Source: Planctomycetota bacterium
GTDB lineage: Bacteria; Planctomycetota; Planctomycetia; Planctomycetales; Planctomycetaceae
Direction: 5' to 3'
NCBI GenBank assembly: GCA_003670925.1
Contig: QWQG01000254.1
Span: 1 to 64,000, forward strand
Length of the DNA: 64,000 nucleotides
Under the pieces are notes generated by a model. The model saw only the letters and a program-made list of their open reading frames with translations, had not been told where the DNA came from and ran no database searches. The position numbers were made by a program, and so were the translations under genes. This document shows, in pieces, positions 33,302 to 43,515 of the stretch (position 1 is its first letter; each line of letters opens with the position of its first letter).

Positions 33302-33613
33302 ATGAAGACTCTCTGGAATGATGAATCAGGTGTGATTGTTTCTGCTGAAATCGTGCTCGTTGGAACCATTTTGGTTCTCGGCATGATCACCGGCTTGGTT
33401 GAATTGCAGGCTGCCGTAATTTACGAACTCACTGACCTGTCAGACGCTTTTGGTAATCTGGATCAGACTTTCCAAACTAGCGGATTCACGTCGCGGAAAA
33501 ACAACACCTGTGACAACAAGGCTCGCACCAAAGGTTCGCGGTATAATGACATAGTAGACGATTGCGATTGCTCAGGTCTCGTGATTGTCTGTAACGACCT
33601 CGGTGAGAAATAG
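33302..33613 (+). CDS. Flp/TadE-like pilin-related small protein
   Basis: The 103-aa product starts MKTLWNDESG, then one hydrophobic helix (VIVSAEIVLVGTILVLGMITG), as in class III or Flp-type pilins, where cleavage after Gly leaves a hydrophobic N-terminal helix with a nearby Glu. A helical spacer and a Cys-containing C-terminal region (NTCDNK and DDCDCSGLVIVCND) follow. No prepilin peptidase or tad genes are nearby. A small surface pilin or pseudopilin is the best reading. It has its own terminator. Confidence 0.65.
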   Translation: MKTLWNDESGVIVSAEIVLVGTILVLGMITGLVELQAAVIYELTDLSDAFGNLDQTFQTSGFTSRKNNTCDNKARTKGSRYNDIVDDCDCSGLVIVCNDLGEK

Positions 33614-33651
33614 TCGATGAAGTCGTGTTGAGGATGGCGTTGATCGTCAAG

Positions 33652-33689
33652 GGGAGAGAGCAGGTTTCAACTTGCTCTCTCCCTTTTTT
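33652..33689 (+). terminator. Rho-independent terminator after the pilin-like gene
   Basis: Perfect 11-bp arms (gggagagagca / tgctctctccc) enclose a 10-base loop, followed directly by six T residues. Confidence 0.9.
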
Positions 33690-33799
33690 CGTTTGCGCAG
33701 TAGCAAAGCGGCGGGTGAATCGGCACAATTCAGGACTTGCAGCACGGAATTCCGGGCGCAGGTTCCAAGATTCATCTCGGCTCACGCAAAACCGTCCGC

Positions 33800-35092
33800 A
33801 TGACCAGCCTGAAAGCCAGCCTGACAAAAGCTAAAGCCCGTCTGTTCGGCACGGCGACGAAGGATATCGCGGTGCCGTTCGAGTTGCCGTGCGACTGCGG
33901 GCATCGCGTGACTGGCATTCGCCGCGGGTCGTATCAGATTGCGACCTGCACAGCCTGCGATGCCAGAGTGTATGTGCTTGCTGTCAATGTCTATCCAGCC
34001 ACAAAACGCGTCAGCAGTGAAGTGCTGGATGGATCTGTGGCGAGTCGTTTGAGTACCATTGTGCGGGATTTGGTCGTTGGTGATCAGGCATCGCCTCCGG
34101 CTTCGCAATCCGCCACAATCCATGCTCCGCCTCCGGGACAACATCGATCGGGATCCGCCGCCGGCGTTGAGTTACCTGCCGCCGAGAGTGAAGTATCTGG
34201 CGTCACAAAATTTTCGGGAAAGCGTTCCCGACTCGCAACCACACAACCAAAGGTCTCGGCAGCAGCGGCTGCTTTAGCTGCGTCAGAGATTTTACTGGAA
34301 GCACCCGTCGTCCGCGTTCCACGTCCGCGTCTCGCTGTTGTCATGCGGCGTGTATTTACGCCTTTTCGGCTTCTGATGCTGAGCGCCACATTGCTCGTCG
34401 CCGTTACCGGCTGGTGGATGGTAACGCAGCGGCGTCTCGAGGACGCACGAAAGGCCTGGCGACGCGAAATGGATGTTGCGGAACAGGCTCTTGAGGACAA
34501 AGATCTGGGAGCCTTACATCTGGCACTTTCAAAGGCTGTCGCTGCGGGTAGCATCCTGCAACGCAACGACCCTGAATGGCGTCGCGCTGCTTCGTTATTA
34601 CGACAGACACAGGCTGTGCGAGATTTGAGTTCCAGCGACTTAATTTCCATGCTTTCCGGCTGCGTTTCTGGCGACGGAATTTTCAATAGCCCAAAAGCGA
34701 CCGCTGCGGCGGAATCTCTCACGGGAAAATGGTTTGTACTTGAATGCGCATGGCTGCCTGTCGCCAACGGACTGCAAGCGGACATGCCCCTGATGGTGGA
34801 TTCGGTTCCTGTGACAATCACGACTTTATCCGAAACACTGCTGCACGCCGTGGCAGCACTGCCGCAATCTCCTTTGATGTTTGTGGCATCCGTAGAATCG
34901 TGCGACGTTATCGACAACGGACGTGAGTTTCAGCTTCGGCTGAACGGCAAGTCCGCGACGCTCATCACCACCGAATATCACGCCGCGGAAATGGGTTTTA
35001 CTGCCGCAAACACGCCAGGCCTGGCAGCTCTGCTTGAAAAACAGACGGAACTTCTGAAGTCGGTGTCTCAGGCAAAGGATAACCAACCATGA
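33800..35092 (+). CDS. Membrane-anchored protein with N-terminal zinc ribbon
   Basis: This 430-aa protein starts with a small CDCG/CTACD-type ribbon (residues 30-60; LPCDCGHRVTGIRRGSYQIATCTAC). A long Ala/Pro/Ser linker and one TM helix near residue 210 (LLMLSATLLVAVTGWWMV) follow. The rest is outside the cytoplasm and contains a helical segment (AWRREMDVAEQALEDKDL) and a beta-rich end. The role is unknown. Its stop overlaps the start of the next gene (ATGA), so the two are translated together. ATG at 33800 was preferred to a frame opening 21 codons earlier. Confidence 0.7.
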   Translation: MTSLKASLTKAKARLFGTATKDIAVPFELPCDCGHRVTGIRRGSYQIATCTACDARVYVLAVNVYPATKRVSSEVLDGSVASRLSTIVRDLVVGDQASPPASQSATIHAPPPGQHRSGSAAGVELPAAESEVSGVTKFSGKRSRLATTQPKVSAAAAALAASEILLEAPVVRVPRPRLAVVMRRVFTPFRLLMLSATLLVAVTGWWMVTQRRLEDARKAWRREMDVAEQALEDKDLGALHLALSKAVAAGSILQRNDPEWRRAASLLRQTQAVRDLSSSDLISMLSGCVSGDGIFNSPKATAAAESLTGKWFVLECAWLPVANGLQADMPLMVDSVPVTITTLSETLLHAVAALPQSPLMFVASVESCDVIDNGREFQLRLNGKSATLITTEYHAAEMGFTAANTPGLAALLEKQTELLKSVSQAKDNQP

Positions 35093-36657
35093 ACGCTGCG
35101 ATCCTGAAGTTTGCGGTGTTTTCTTGCCTACTATGGCAATCCCCAGTTGCGCGTGGGCAAGCGATTACGCTGCAGAAGTTATTGGAACAGCAGACAGAGT
35201 GGCCGACGTACGCAGTCGATGGGCGAAAATTTGAGTTCGCCGGCCGGTTTGAAGGTCGTTCGGCAAATACGTTGAGAATCAGCAGATTCGAGATCAGCTG
35301 CAAGTTGCCGTCAAACGGCACGTTTCCGGATGGGATCAAGAGCGGGCAGCGAATCGAGCTGATCGGACGATTCCTGTCTGAAAACAAAAAACTTTCCTTT
35401 GTCGTCTCGCGAATCCTCATCAAGGAGACCGATCTTGATCGATTGCGTTCGCGAATCAATGATATTCTCGTTGACCAGCCGGAAAAACGGCTGGATGTGG
35501 TGATGGAATATCAGAGCGACGCAGATTTTTACCTAGACTCCGCGTTGCAGGCTGAAATCACAGCCGTGCGGACGGACAGCCTCTCGCGACTTCGCGTACT
35601 GGCCCGGAGCGACGTCACTAAACTCCGTGCGCTTCTGCAACAGAGCGTTCCGCTTGGCGTCAAACCAGAATTGATCCAGACACTTCAGTTTGAATCGATC
35701 TATGCAGCATCCAAAGATCCAAAAGCAGATGTCGATGCTTTAGTGTTAGAAATGAAATCGAGCTGTGACGGTTGGGACCGGCTGGTACCGCCAATTCCCG
35801 AACGTCTAAAGTTGGAGTTTGCACGAGATGCCGTCGCCGCGTTTCTTGCCGCTCCTGAAGTTGACCGACGAGGCTTGCATCGCATGCTGTACAAGTCACT
35901 GCGTTTGCGGCAGATGCAGATGCTGGTCAAGCTGGATGGAAGCAACGGACTGGAAATCGCCAAACTTGTTCGCACGGAATTTGGCATTGACGATCCGCTA
36001 GCTGCGGAATTTGAAGAGCGCGATGTACAGTATCGACTGGCCCAACTGGCCACTCTTTCCCGTGCAGACCTTCAAGGACTTACTGAACTTCTCAGCAAGC
36101 TGAATCGTGCCCAGCAGGTGCCGCATGCTGCACGCGACTGGTTACTAGCTCAGGAACGAAAATTCGGTACGACAAGTTTGGCCGGACTAATTCGTACGGC
36201 CGATGAGTATCTGTTTGTGGCCGATCTACTTCAGACAACCACCTATCATCAGCAGGGGGTGGAACTGTTGAAGCAGGCATGGACCAGTGCTGGCGAGTCG
36301 TCGCCGACGGACGCCGATCAGCTTGCCGATCGACTCAAACGGCTGGGATGGGAACGTCTCAACAACCAGTGGATGACGAACGCGCAAATGAATACGCTGC
36401 CGAAAGACGATGTGCAGTTGGGGATTCGTGAAGGTCGAGTTGTGCGTGGCATGAGCATGCCGCAGGTCGTGCAAACCCTCGGACAGCCCACGAAAATCTC
36501 GCGGATCGCATCGCGGAAAGCCGTGTGTGAAATGTGGAGTTACGCCGCAGAGGGTTCGGCCGGTATGGTTATCCGTTTTCGGCGGAGCCTCGTCGATCAG
36601 ACGACATCGAGCCTCGTGGAAGATGTCTCCCGCATCCCCACGCAGCGAAGTCCGTAA
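35089..36657 (+). CDS. Secreted protein with C-terminal SmpA/BamE-like segment
   Basis: The 522-aa product has a signal peptide (MNAAILKFAVFSCLLWQSPVARG). An OB-like region with ISCKLPSN and GQRIELIGRFLSE comes next, then a long helical part with repeats of about 35 residues. The C-terminal segment VVRGMSMPQVVQTLGQPTKISR, with W/Y-rich strands after it, resembles the SmpA/OmlA fold that binds other envelope proteins. It overlaps the upstream membrane protein gene by four bases. I infer a two-protein envelope complex and name no pathway. Confidence 0.7.
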   Translation: MNAAILKFAVFSCLLWQSPVARGQAITLQKLLEQQTEWPTYAVDGRKFEFAGRFEGRSANTLRISRFEISCKLPSNGTFPDGIKSGQRIELIGRFLSENKKLSFVVSRILIKETDLDRLRSRINDILVDQPEKRLDVVMEYQSDADFYLDSALQAEITAVRTDSLSRLRVLARSDVTKLRALLQQSVPLGVKPELIQTLQFESIYAASKDPKADVDALVLEMKSSCDGWDRLVPPIPERLKLEFARDAVAAFLAAPEVDRRGLHRMLYKSLRLRQMQMLVKLDGSNGLEIAKLVRTEFGIDDPLAAEFEERDVQYRLAQLATLSRADLQGLTELLSKLNRAQQVPHAARDWLLAQERKFGTTSLAGLIRTADEYLFVADLLQTTTYHQQGVELLKQAWTSAGESSPTDADQLADRLKRLGWERLNNQWMTNAQMNTLPKDDVQLGIREGRVVRGMSMPQVVQTLGQPTKISRIASRKAVCEMWSYAAEGSAGMVIRFRRSLVDQTTSSLVEDVSRIPTQRSP

Positions 36658-37212
36658 ATGAACGCAGTTCTTATCAGCCGGCACGCGCTAGCATCCGGTT
36701 TTCTCCTTAATTGTGCATGAACCGGACGTTAGCGCGTGCCGGCTGATAGAAGCAAAGCGAGTGCCATTGGGTGTGCGGCTCGAGGATCCCCCGATGCCGG
36801 GTGCACCGATTCGAAACATGGGATACCAACCGCTTTGGTTGATGCTGGTTGTCGCAGATCCATCGGCCTCGCCTAGCCCGGCGTTCATGACGCTGGCTTC
36901 TGGAGAAGAGAAGCAGCCTTTTACCGTAGTGGACGCTCGACTTAGGGCCGCCGCCGATGGCCTTGGTCCGGGGTGGTCCGCGTGTCTTCGGAGATCGTCT
37001 TGACCACGGTGTCAGCCCCATTTGTCGAGATGACAAGCTTGCCCCAAAGCGTCCGCCGTTAACAGGCTGAAAGGTCCCAGCGAAAGTGTTGTCGAGGACA
37101 TTTTGGATTTCTGTCCCTAAAAAAGGACTGCGGCTGGTGCCTTCTGGCTGATCCAATCATCAAACCGCCAGCTCGTGTGGAGGCAATGTGTGTCAATGAC
37201 GCATGCAGGTTT
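36658..37212. other. Intergenic region with a large palindrome and possible gene remnant
   Basis: The left part holds a strong hairpin (listed separately). On the minus strand between about 36700 and 37150 short open frames look partly protein-like (GWYPMFRIGAPGIGG), but no frame is continuous and no family was recognised. I regard it as decayed coding DNA at best. Confidence 0.4.
36672..36748. repeat. Large REP-like palindrome
   Basis: The 29-base arms, starting tatcagccggcacgcgc, match as inverted repeats with two mismatches around a 19-base centre. It lies just after the SmpA-like gene stop. No T-run follows either arm, so a dispersed hairpin element is likelier than a terminator. Confidence 0.75.
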
Positions 37213-39486
37213 TCAACGAGTTTCGCTGGGCAATGTCCGCAAGAAATGTGATGTGATCATCTGATACAGATGCCGTGTTGTATTTTCCCCTTCGCGGATG
37301 GCGTGCGTGCGATTTGGGTACGCGAACATGGAGAACGATTTGTTGTGTTTTATCAGCTCATTGATCAGAAGTTCGGTCGTCTGGTAATGACAGTTGTCGT
37401 CTCCTGTGCCGTGGATCAAAAGTAAATCGCCCTTCAATTGGTGGGCAAACGTGAGCGGAGAACCCAACCGATAGCCTTCTGCATTGTCGGTCGGTAGTCC
37501 CATGTATCGTTCCTGGTAGATTGTGTCATAGTACAGCTGATTGGGGACCGGCGCGACGGAGACTCCGGCCGCGTAGATTTCTGGATAACGAAAGAGCATG
37601 TTGAGGGTCATCGACCCACCGCCGCTCCAGCCCCAAATTCCCACGCGACTCGCGTCTAGGTAGGGACGCGATGCAAGCACAGATTTGACTGCCGCAGCTT
37701 GGTCGGCCGATGCCAAAATTCCGATCTGGCGGTACACGCTCTTCCGCCACTCACGGCCCCGTGGGCTGGGTGTCCCGCGATTATCAAAGCTCATTACGAC
37801 GTAGCCTTCTTGGGCTAACAAATGATGCCAAAGAGTACGGTCTCCGCCCCATTGATCGAGAACCGTCTGCCCGGCTGGTTCACCATAGACAAACACAATC
37901 AACGGGTATTTTTTCTGGGGATCAAAATTCGGTGGTCGAATACTCCACGCATCCAATTCAACGCCGTGACCAATATCGACGCGCAAGAACTCATGTTCTG
38001 GGAGCCGCAACTCCGCAACCTTGCGTTTTACGAGATCGTTCGCGTCGACGACAAATTCCACGGAGTGATCAGTCAGGCGGACAACATCGGTCCGTGGCGG
38101 TTCAGCGAATCGCGACACGGTCACCAACGCGCGCTTGCGGTCCGGCGAGAGGACGTACCGATGGGTTCCTATCTGATTCGTGGGTGTGACGCGCATCAGC
38201 CCGCTGCCGTCAAGATTGACTCGATACAAATATTTTTGCGTGGCGTTGTCCGGGGAAGCATCGAAGTAAACGAGCTGCTCGTTTTCGTCGATTCCCAGAA
38301 CTTCCATCACGTCAAACTTACCATGAGTCACAGGCACGACCGTTTGGCCATCGCGCGAGACCATGTAGATATGTCGCCAGCCACTCTTTTCGCTTAACCA
38401 AAGAAAACCCGACTTATCTTTTAACCAAAGCGTTTCGTCATGAACATCGATCCACGCGGCGTCTTCGTCCTCGAGAACTGCATTTGAGTCACCTGAGCCC
38501 GCAGCGACGAGGTACATTTTCCATTGATTTTGGCGTCGGTTAAGGTGCTGGATTGCCAACTGATTGGAATCAACCCATTCCATTCGCGGCAGGTAGTTTT
38601 CCCGAACATCGCCGGGAATCTTTGCCCACGTCGTTGCTAGCGTAGCAAGCTCGATGATTCCAATTCGCGCCGCCGGATTGATCGTGCCTACCTTCGGATA
38701 AGGGATGTACTGAATTTTGGGATACAAAGTGGATGTGTTGTCGACGAGCGGAAACAGTTCGATTTCCGATCCGTCAATCTCCCAAAAGGCGATGCGTGTT
38801 CCATCAGGGCTAAACCGAAAACCATCGTGCAGCGCGAATTCTTCTTCATAGGCCCAGTCGAAAGTCCCATTGATTTTCGTCGGCGCGTCGGAAGCCGTTA
38901 ACTTCACGATTGCTAAATCGGCCAAAGTTTGAACGTACAGATCTCGCTCGTGGACATAAGCGACGTTCGTCGCGTCAGGTGAAAACTTGGCGAACATTAA
39001 TGTTGCCTCGGGCACGTCACCACCAAGTTTGGAGAGCCGTTTACTGGCTAGTTCCAAGATCCAATAGTCTCCGCGCGTATTTAGCCGCCAAACTCGCCGC
39101 GTATTCGTGAAGATCAGTAACTTCGATCGGTCGGCAGACCATTCGTAGGCGTCGATGTCGAGCGATTTTGCGGTGGGAGTCGGTCGTAGCCATTCACTTG
39201 GAACCAAAATCTCTTCCGCTTGAGGACTGGTGAGGCCAATTCTCGCAATCGACGACGCTCCAGTGACCGGATCCTTGCGGATCAACTCGAATCCCTGGCT
39301 ATCAGTTTGCCAATGCCCGGAAAAACGTGTGAGTTTAAATTGCTGTTCGGCGAAGATTGCCTCGATCGTCAACGCCGCTGCCGGAGTCGCCTGCTCCTGT
39401 GCGGCAAGAAACGAGGCAGAGCAAACGCAAGCGATCCCAGCGAGCAATAAACCCCATGAACGGAGCGATCGAAGATGATTGAACAT
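37213..39486 (-). CDS. S9 family prolyl oligopeptidase (DPP IV type)
   Basis: This 757-aa exported serine peptidase has a signal peptide (LLLAGIACVCSASFLA), then an eight-bladed beta-propeller region and the alpha/beta hydrolase domain. The triad is visible: Ser in GWSGGGSMTLN, Asp in HGTGDDNCHYQ and His in PNRTHAIREGE. The DPP-IV-type double Glu motif lies in DWAYEEEF. It likely removes X-Pro dipeptides outside the cytoplasm. The gene is isolated on the minus strand with queE just upstream. Confidence 0.93.
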   Translation of the reverse strand: MFNHLRSLRSWGLLLAGIACVCSASFLAAQEQATPAAALTIEAIFAEQQFKLTRFSGHWQTDSQGFELIRKDPVTGASSIARIGLTSPQAEEILVPSEWLRPTPTAKSLDIDAYEWSADRSKLLIFTNTRRVWRLNTRGDYWILELASKRLSKLGGDVPEATLMFAKFSPDATNVAYVHERDLYVQTLADLAIVKLTASDAPTKINGTFDWAYEEEFALHDGFRFSPDGTRIAFWEIDGSEIELFPLVDNTSTLYPKIQYIPYPKVGTINPAARIGIIELATLATTWAKIPGDVRENYLPRMEWVDSNQLAIQHLNRRQNQWKMYLVAAGSGDSNAVLEDEDAAWIDVHDETLWLKDKSGFLWLSEKSGWRHIYMVSRDGQTVVPVTHGKFDVMEVLGIDENEQLVYFDASPDNATQKYLYRVNLDGSGLMRVTPTNQIGTHRYVLSPDRKRALVTVSRFAEPPRTDVVRLTDHSVEFVVDANDLVKRKVAELRLPEHEFLRVDIGHGVELDAWSIRPPNFDPQKKYPLIVFVYGEPAGQTVLDQWGGDRTLWHHLLAQEGYVVMSFDNRGTPSPRGREWRKSVYRQIGILASADQAAAVKSVLASRPYLDASRVGIWGWSGGGSMTLNMLFRYPEIYAAGVSVAPVPNQLYYDTIYQERYMGLPTDNAEGYRLGSPLTFAHQLKGDLLLIHGTGDDNCHYQTTELLINELIKHNKSFSMFAYPNRTHAIREGENTTRHLYQMITSHFLRTLPSETR

Positions 39487-39532
39487 TGCGCTTTCCTAGT
39501 ACGCTCGGATGAAAAGCCTTGGTTGAAAGAGG

Positions 39533-40210
39533 TCAGGTGCCACGGACGTTGCCAAAGAGTTCGATGTGCAATCGTGACGAAAACTGGAAGCCATGCGCAG
39601 TTGCCAATGGACGAAGCCAGATCGATCGTTCGGCAAGTTGTTCGCGTGTTCTGGCCTGCGGCATCAGCCACACAATTCCGGGATCAATTTCACGGAAATT
39701 GGACAACCAAGCGCACACTTCAGTCACGTCTTCTGGTTCGTTGATCACGAACTTCAGAATGCAACTGTAACGCGACAGCAGGGTGCGGATGATTTCCGGG
39801 CGAAACCGGGCTTTTTCATGGCGGTCATGCCAGACGGGATCGTCTGGGACAGAATTGCTCATTTTAGGACTGATCGCCATGAGATCACAGACCACCGGTT
39901 GTTCAACGGTCCCGGCAGTTTCGATCGTGATCCGTTTTCCAAGTTCACGACATCGCTGGGCCAACCGTTCCAGTTCCGGCAGCAGCAGCGGTTCACCCCC
40001 AGTCAGGACAACATCTGGAGCAGAACAATCCGCGACACGCCACGAGAGTTCGTCGAGCGAAAAAGCGGTGCCTTCTGGCTTCCACGAAGTGTAGGGCGTG
40101 TCACAGAACCAGCAGCGCAGGTTACATCCGGAGGTTCGGATGAACAGAGACTGCGTCCCGGCCCACGGCCCTTCTCCCTGAATGGATTCAAAAATTTCGG
40201 CGATCTGCAC
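39533..40210 (-). CDS. queE: 7-carboxy-7-deazaguanine synthase
   Basis: QueE is a radical SAM enzyme that makes CDG in the queuosine/7-deazaguanine pathway. The 225-aa protein begins with the family signature IAEIFESIQGEGPWAGT. It carries the [4Fe-4S] motif CNLRCWFC (Cys29, Cys33, Cys36), the SAM-binding GGEP in VVLTGGEPLLLP and the conserved ISPKMSNS. The start is GTG at 40210. No other que gene is nearby. Confidence 0.94.
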   Translation of the reverse strand: MQIAEIFESIQGEGPWAGTQSLFIRTSGCNLRCWFCDTPYTSWKPEGTAFSLDELSWRVADCSAPDVVLTGGEPLLLPELERLAQRCRELGKRITIETAGTVEQPVVCDLMAISPKMSNSVPDDPVWHDRHEKARFRPEIIRTLLSRYSCILKFVINEPEDVTEVCAWLSNFREIDPGIVWLMPQARTREQLAERSIWLRPLATAHGFQFSSRLHIELFGNVRGT

Positions 40211-40297
40211 GATTGAGACACTGACAGAGGCTATGGTGAATATCGCCAGATGGCGGGAAAACGCCGCAGAATACCGACCATAACGCCGTAATGCCGC

Positions 40298-43141
40298 TCA
40301 TTGAGCTTTCTTTTCGGCGGCATTCTCGGGCTTCTGGGCATCGTCCTGTTCCTTTTGCTTATCCTTGTCGGTTTCTTGATCATCGTCTTTTGGGAATTTG
40401 GATTCGTGAATCCGTTTGATTTCTTCGCCGGGATTGGCAAGCGGGCGTTTTCCGATCAACTTCTTCGTCTCCGGCGGCTCACACGTTTTAGAGTTACATG
40501 CTTGGACCCTCACTTCGACTTCGAGTTCCGCTTCTTCTGCCGTTTCGTCTGCTGCAATTTCTAGCAGGGCATAAATGATGACACGCTCGCCGTACACATG
40601 CGAAGGATCATCCTGACCTTCGACCTCTAGCAGTTCATGCTTCGGATACTTCACCTTGGTCATCTTGACCTTCTGTTTGCTTGTGATTTTTACTTCGGTC
40701 GGAATTGTGAAATCCGGATTTGCAGGATTCGCATTGATATGCCAGCCGTCGGCAATCGTGAGTTCAATCGCCACCAAGCACTTACCCCCGCGTTCCAGCT
40801 TGTCAAAATAAGGATAGATCTTCACCTTCACGGGACTGTCCTGCGCCTGCTTGAACGGGGACGGCGTAAGCGGATTCGGCAACACGGGCTTAAACGCCTG
40901 CTGCTCGACGCTTTCTAGTGCAGTCTGCAGTGGTGGATCTGCTGTTGGCTGCGGCGCGTCTTCGCTCGCGACTGCAGTAAAGATCGGACGCGTGAGGCGG
41001 GTGGTAAGGCTGACATCTTGCGTTTCATTTGTTACGCCGCGCCTTATTTTTTTGAGCGGCAGACCAAGTAGACCTGTTGCCGTCTTGGCTTCTATTGCCT
41101 GCAGCTCCAGCAGATCCTGCAATGCCATCCCCAGTCCGGCACAGGAAACGGGGGCGGCATCGAGCGCTCCGCTGAATCGCTTCAGCGTGGATTCGGCAAC
41201 CCTGCGAAACTCAGGATCATACGCACGCAGTGCCAAAAGGTTGCGAATTGTAATACTGTTGCCTGACGGCGAAACAGAATCGTACGGTGAACTTGTCCTC
41301 GCAAACAGTTTTTCGTGGTCGTGAGCTGTAAAAAAGAATGTCGCTTGGGATTCGTCGTAGAATTGGGCAATCTGTAACGTGGTGAGTTCATTCGCGGCTG
41401 TCAGCCAGCGGGCGTCTTTTGTGGCCACATGCAACGTGCGCAGCGCTGAGGCCAAGCAAGCGTAGTCGTCCAGATAGCCCCGCGGTCCCGGGGTTTCGTT
41501 GCGCCACGAACGCAACAGATGACCTTCACTGTCACGCAAATGAGTCAGGAGAAAATCCGCGGCTTTCGTCGCGAGTTGCAGGTCGTGTTCGCGACCTAGC
41601 AATTGACCGCTCGTTGCCAGTCCCTGAATCATCAACGCGTTCCATTCAGTCAGCACTTTGTCGTCTAGCAGTGGACTCGGCCGCATTGCACGCACATCCA
41701 ATAACTGCGTCCGCATGTCTGCCAAGCGTGTTTCGAGGGAAACGGCATCTGTAGACAGTTGTGCTGCGAGTTCCGCGATCGTGTTCGGCAGAAATAGAAC
41801 TCGCCCGTGTTCAAACTCTTGTGGTTCGTGAAATCCATATGCCGTCATGAACAATTCCGCGTCGTCCGGTTTCAGGGTCTCACGAATCTGTGCCTCCGTC
41901 CAAACATAGGATTCTCCCTCAATCGCATTCGTCTCAGCATCCAACGCGGCACAGAAACCGCCGCCCGGCAACGTCATTTCACGCTCAAGGAATACCACCA
42001 GTTCGGCGATCACCTGGCGATAGAGCGGATTGTCTGTCAGCAACGCGGCCTGCGCATAGACCTCGAGCAACTGCGCCTGATCGTAAAGCATTTTCTCGAA
42101 GTGAGGCACATTCCAACGACGATCAGTACTGTAGCGATGAAAACCGCCACCGAGATGATCACGGATGCCGCCTTTCGCCATCGCCGTGAGAGAATGATCA
42201 ACAATCTTCAAGAGTTCCGGACGCGGATTTTTAGCGTGCACTCCCAGCAGTAACTGAAGTCGTGGGACGTTCGGAAATCGAGGACCATCGGGCCGGCGTT
42301 CATTGAAATCGACACCGCCATACTCGGGATCGTATCGGCCTTCAATGCCTGTCACGACCGCTTCCAGCAACTCGCGATTGAGATCCGTAGGCTCGGCCAA
42401 AACCATCGGACCAGACAGACGACGCACTTCACGCGCGATCATGGCGGCAGAACCGGAAACAGACTCCGGCTTGTCCGTCCAGATTTCCGTAATCCGATTG
42501 GCGACCGTCAGGAATCCCGTACGTCCATCAGGTGAATCTTCCGGAGGTAAGTAGGTTGCGCCGGCAATCGGATCGCCTTCCGGAGTCAGAAACATGGACA
42601 ACGGCCACCCACCACCACCGCCCGCTCCGGTCGCCTGCTGATAAACAATCAGGCTCGTCATGTAGATATCATCCACGTCCGGACGTTCTTCACGGTCCAC
42701 TTTGATACAGACAAAATGTGCGTTCATATAGTCCGCAATTTTTTGGTTCGAAAAAACCTGACGCTCCATCACATGACACCAATAGCAACTGCTGTAGCCC
42801 ACCGAGAGAAATACGGGCTTATGTTCCGCACGCGCTTTTTCAAAAGCTGCAGGTCCCCACGGATACCAATCCACGGGATTGTGAGCGTGCATCAGGAGAT
42901 ATGGGCTAGATTCACGGGCCAAACGGTTTGCCGGGGCGGATTCCGCGGCCTTCCCTGCTTTGTCGTTGTCCGCCTGATTCACGGTGTTTCCCCCTGATTT
43001 CTTGGCCTTTACGGGAGGTGTGGAATTACTTTTTTCATCCGAAATGACTGCCTGAACTGCGTTCAGCAGGCTAAGGAATGAACCACTCGAAATCAGCAAG
43101 ATGACCGCCGTGGCGATGACCGTATACCTTTTTGAAATCAT
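40298..43141 (-). CDS. DUF255 thioredoxin-like / glycosidase-fold protein with DsbD-N-like end
   Basis: The 947-aa secreted protein has a signal segment ([19 protein letters not shown]) and then a thioredoxin-like DUF255 domain: [39 protein letters not shown] six-hairpin helical domain follows to about 720 ([33 protein letters not shown]). About 200 residues resembling the DsbD N-terminal domain ([45 protein letters not shown]) come next, and a Glu/Lys/Asp tail closes it. The C-terminal Cys pair fits an electron-transfer partner domain. ATG at 43141 was chosen as the signal peptide start. Fusion of the two parts is unusual. Confidence 0.88.
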   Translation of the reverse strand: MISKRYTVIATAVILLISSGSFLSLLNAVQAVISDEKSNSTPPVKAKKSGGNTVNQADNDKAGKAAESAPANRLARESSPYLLMHAHNPVDWYPWGPAAFEKARAEHKPVFLSVGYSSCYWCHVMERQVFSNQKIADYMNAHFVCIKVDREERPDVDDIYMTSLIVYQQATGAGGGGGWPLSMFLTPEGDPIAGATYLPPEDSPDGRTGFLTVANRITEIWTDKPESVSGSAAMIAREVRRLSGPMVLAEPTDLNRELLEAVVTGIEGRYDPEYGGVDFNERRPDGPRFPNVPRLQLLLGVHAKNPRPELLKIVDHSLTAMAKGGIRDHLGGGFHRYSTDRRWNVPHFEKMLYDQAQLLEVYAQAALLTDNPLYRQVIAELVVFLEREMTLPGGGFCAALDAETNAIEGESYVWTEAQIRETLKPDDAELFMTAYGFHEPQEFEHGRVLFLPNTIAELAAQLSTDAVSLETRLADMRTQLLDVRAMRPSPLLDDKVLTEWNALMIQGLATSGQLLGREHDLQLATKAADFLLTHLRDSEGHLLRSWRNETPGPRGYLDDYACLASALRTLHVATKDARWLTAANELTTLQIAQFYDESQATFFFTAHDHEKLFARTSSPYDSVSPSGNSITIRNLLALRAYDPEFRRVAESTLKRFSGALDAAPVSCAGLGMALQDLLELQAIEAKTATGLLGLPLKKIRRGVTNETQDVSLTTRLTRPIFTAVASEDAPQPTADPPLQTALESVEQQAFKPVLPNPLTPSPFKQAQDSPVKVKIYPYFDKLERGGKCLVAIELTIADGWHINANPANPDFTIPTEVKITSKQKVKMTKVKYPKHELLEVEGQDDPSHVYGERVIIYALLEIAADETAEEAELEVEVRVQACNSKTCEPPETKKLIGKRPLANPGEEIKRIHESKFPKDDDQETDKDKQKEQDDAQKPENAAEKKAQ

Positions 43142-43515
43142 AAGAATCTCGTCTGTTAGTCTTGGTTGACGCTTCGAATCTGACTCTCTCTGTCCAGCGG
43201 CGATGATAAACTTCACCTCCCAGATTCTACGCGATACCACGCCAGATATGAACTCTGGCAGCCTCGGCCCATAGCCGCGCATGTTAGAATGGGGTAACGG
43301 GTTTGAATAGAGAACATGCGTGCGGAGATTTCGCCTTGCTGAGTGCTTGGGATTTGTGGATTTTGTCAATCATTCAAGCTCACTAGGCCGAAAAAAGAGA
43401 AGTCGGAATTCGCGGCGGAAAACGACCGGTATGGTCATTGCTCGCATCCGACGGCCCCACGTTCACGAAGTGATTGACAGTGTCCAGTGATTGGACGCGG
43501 TTGAATGCTTCTCGG

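Noticed and set aside
36688-37156. Protein-like frames on the minus strand (GWYPMFRIGAPGIGG)
   Set aside because: No frame is continuous from a start to a stop with recognisable domains, and one end lies within a palindrome. I list it only as possible decay.
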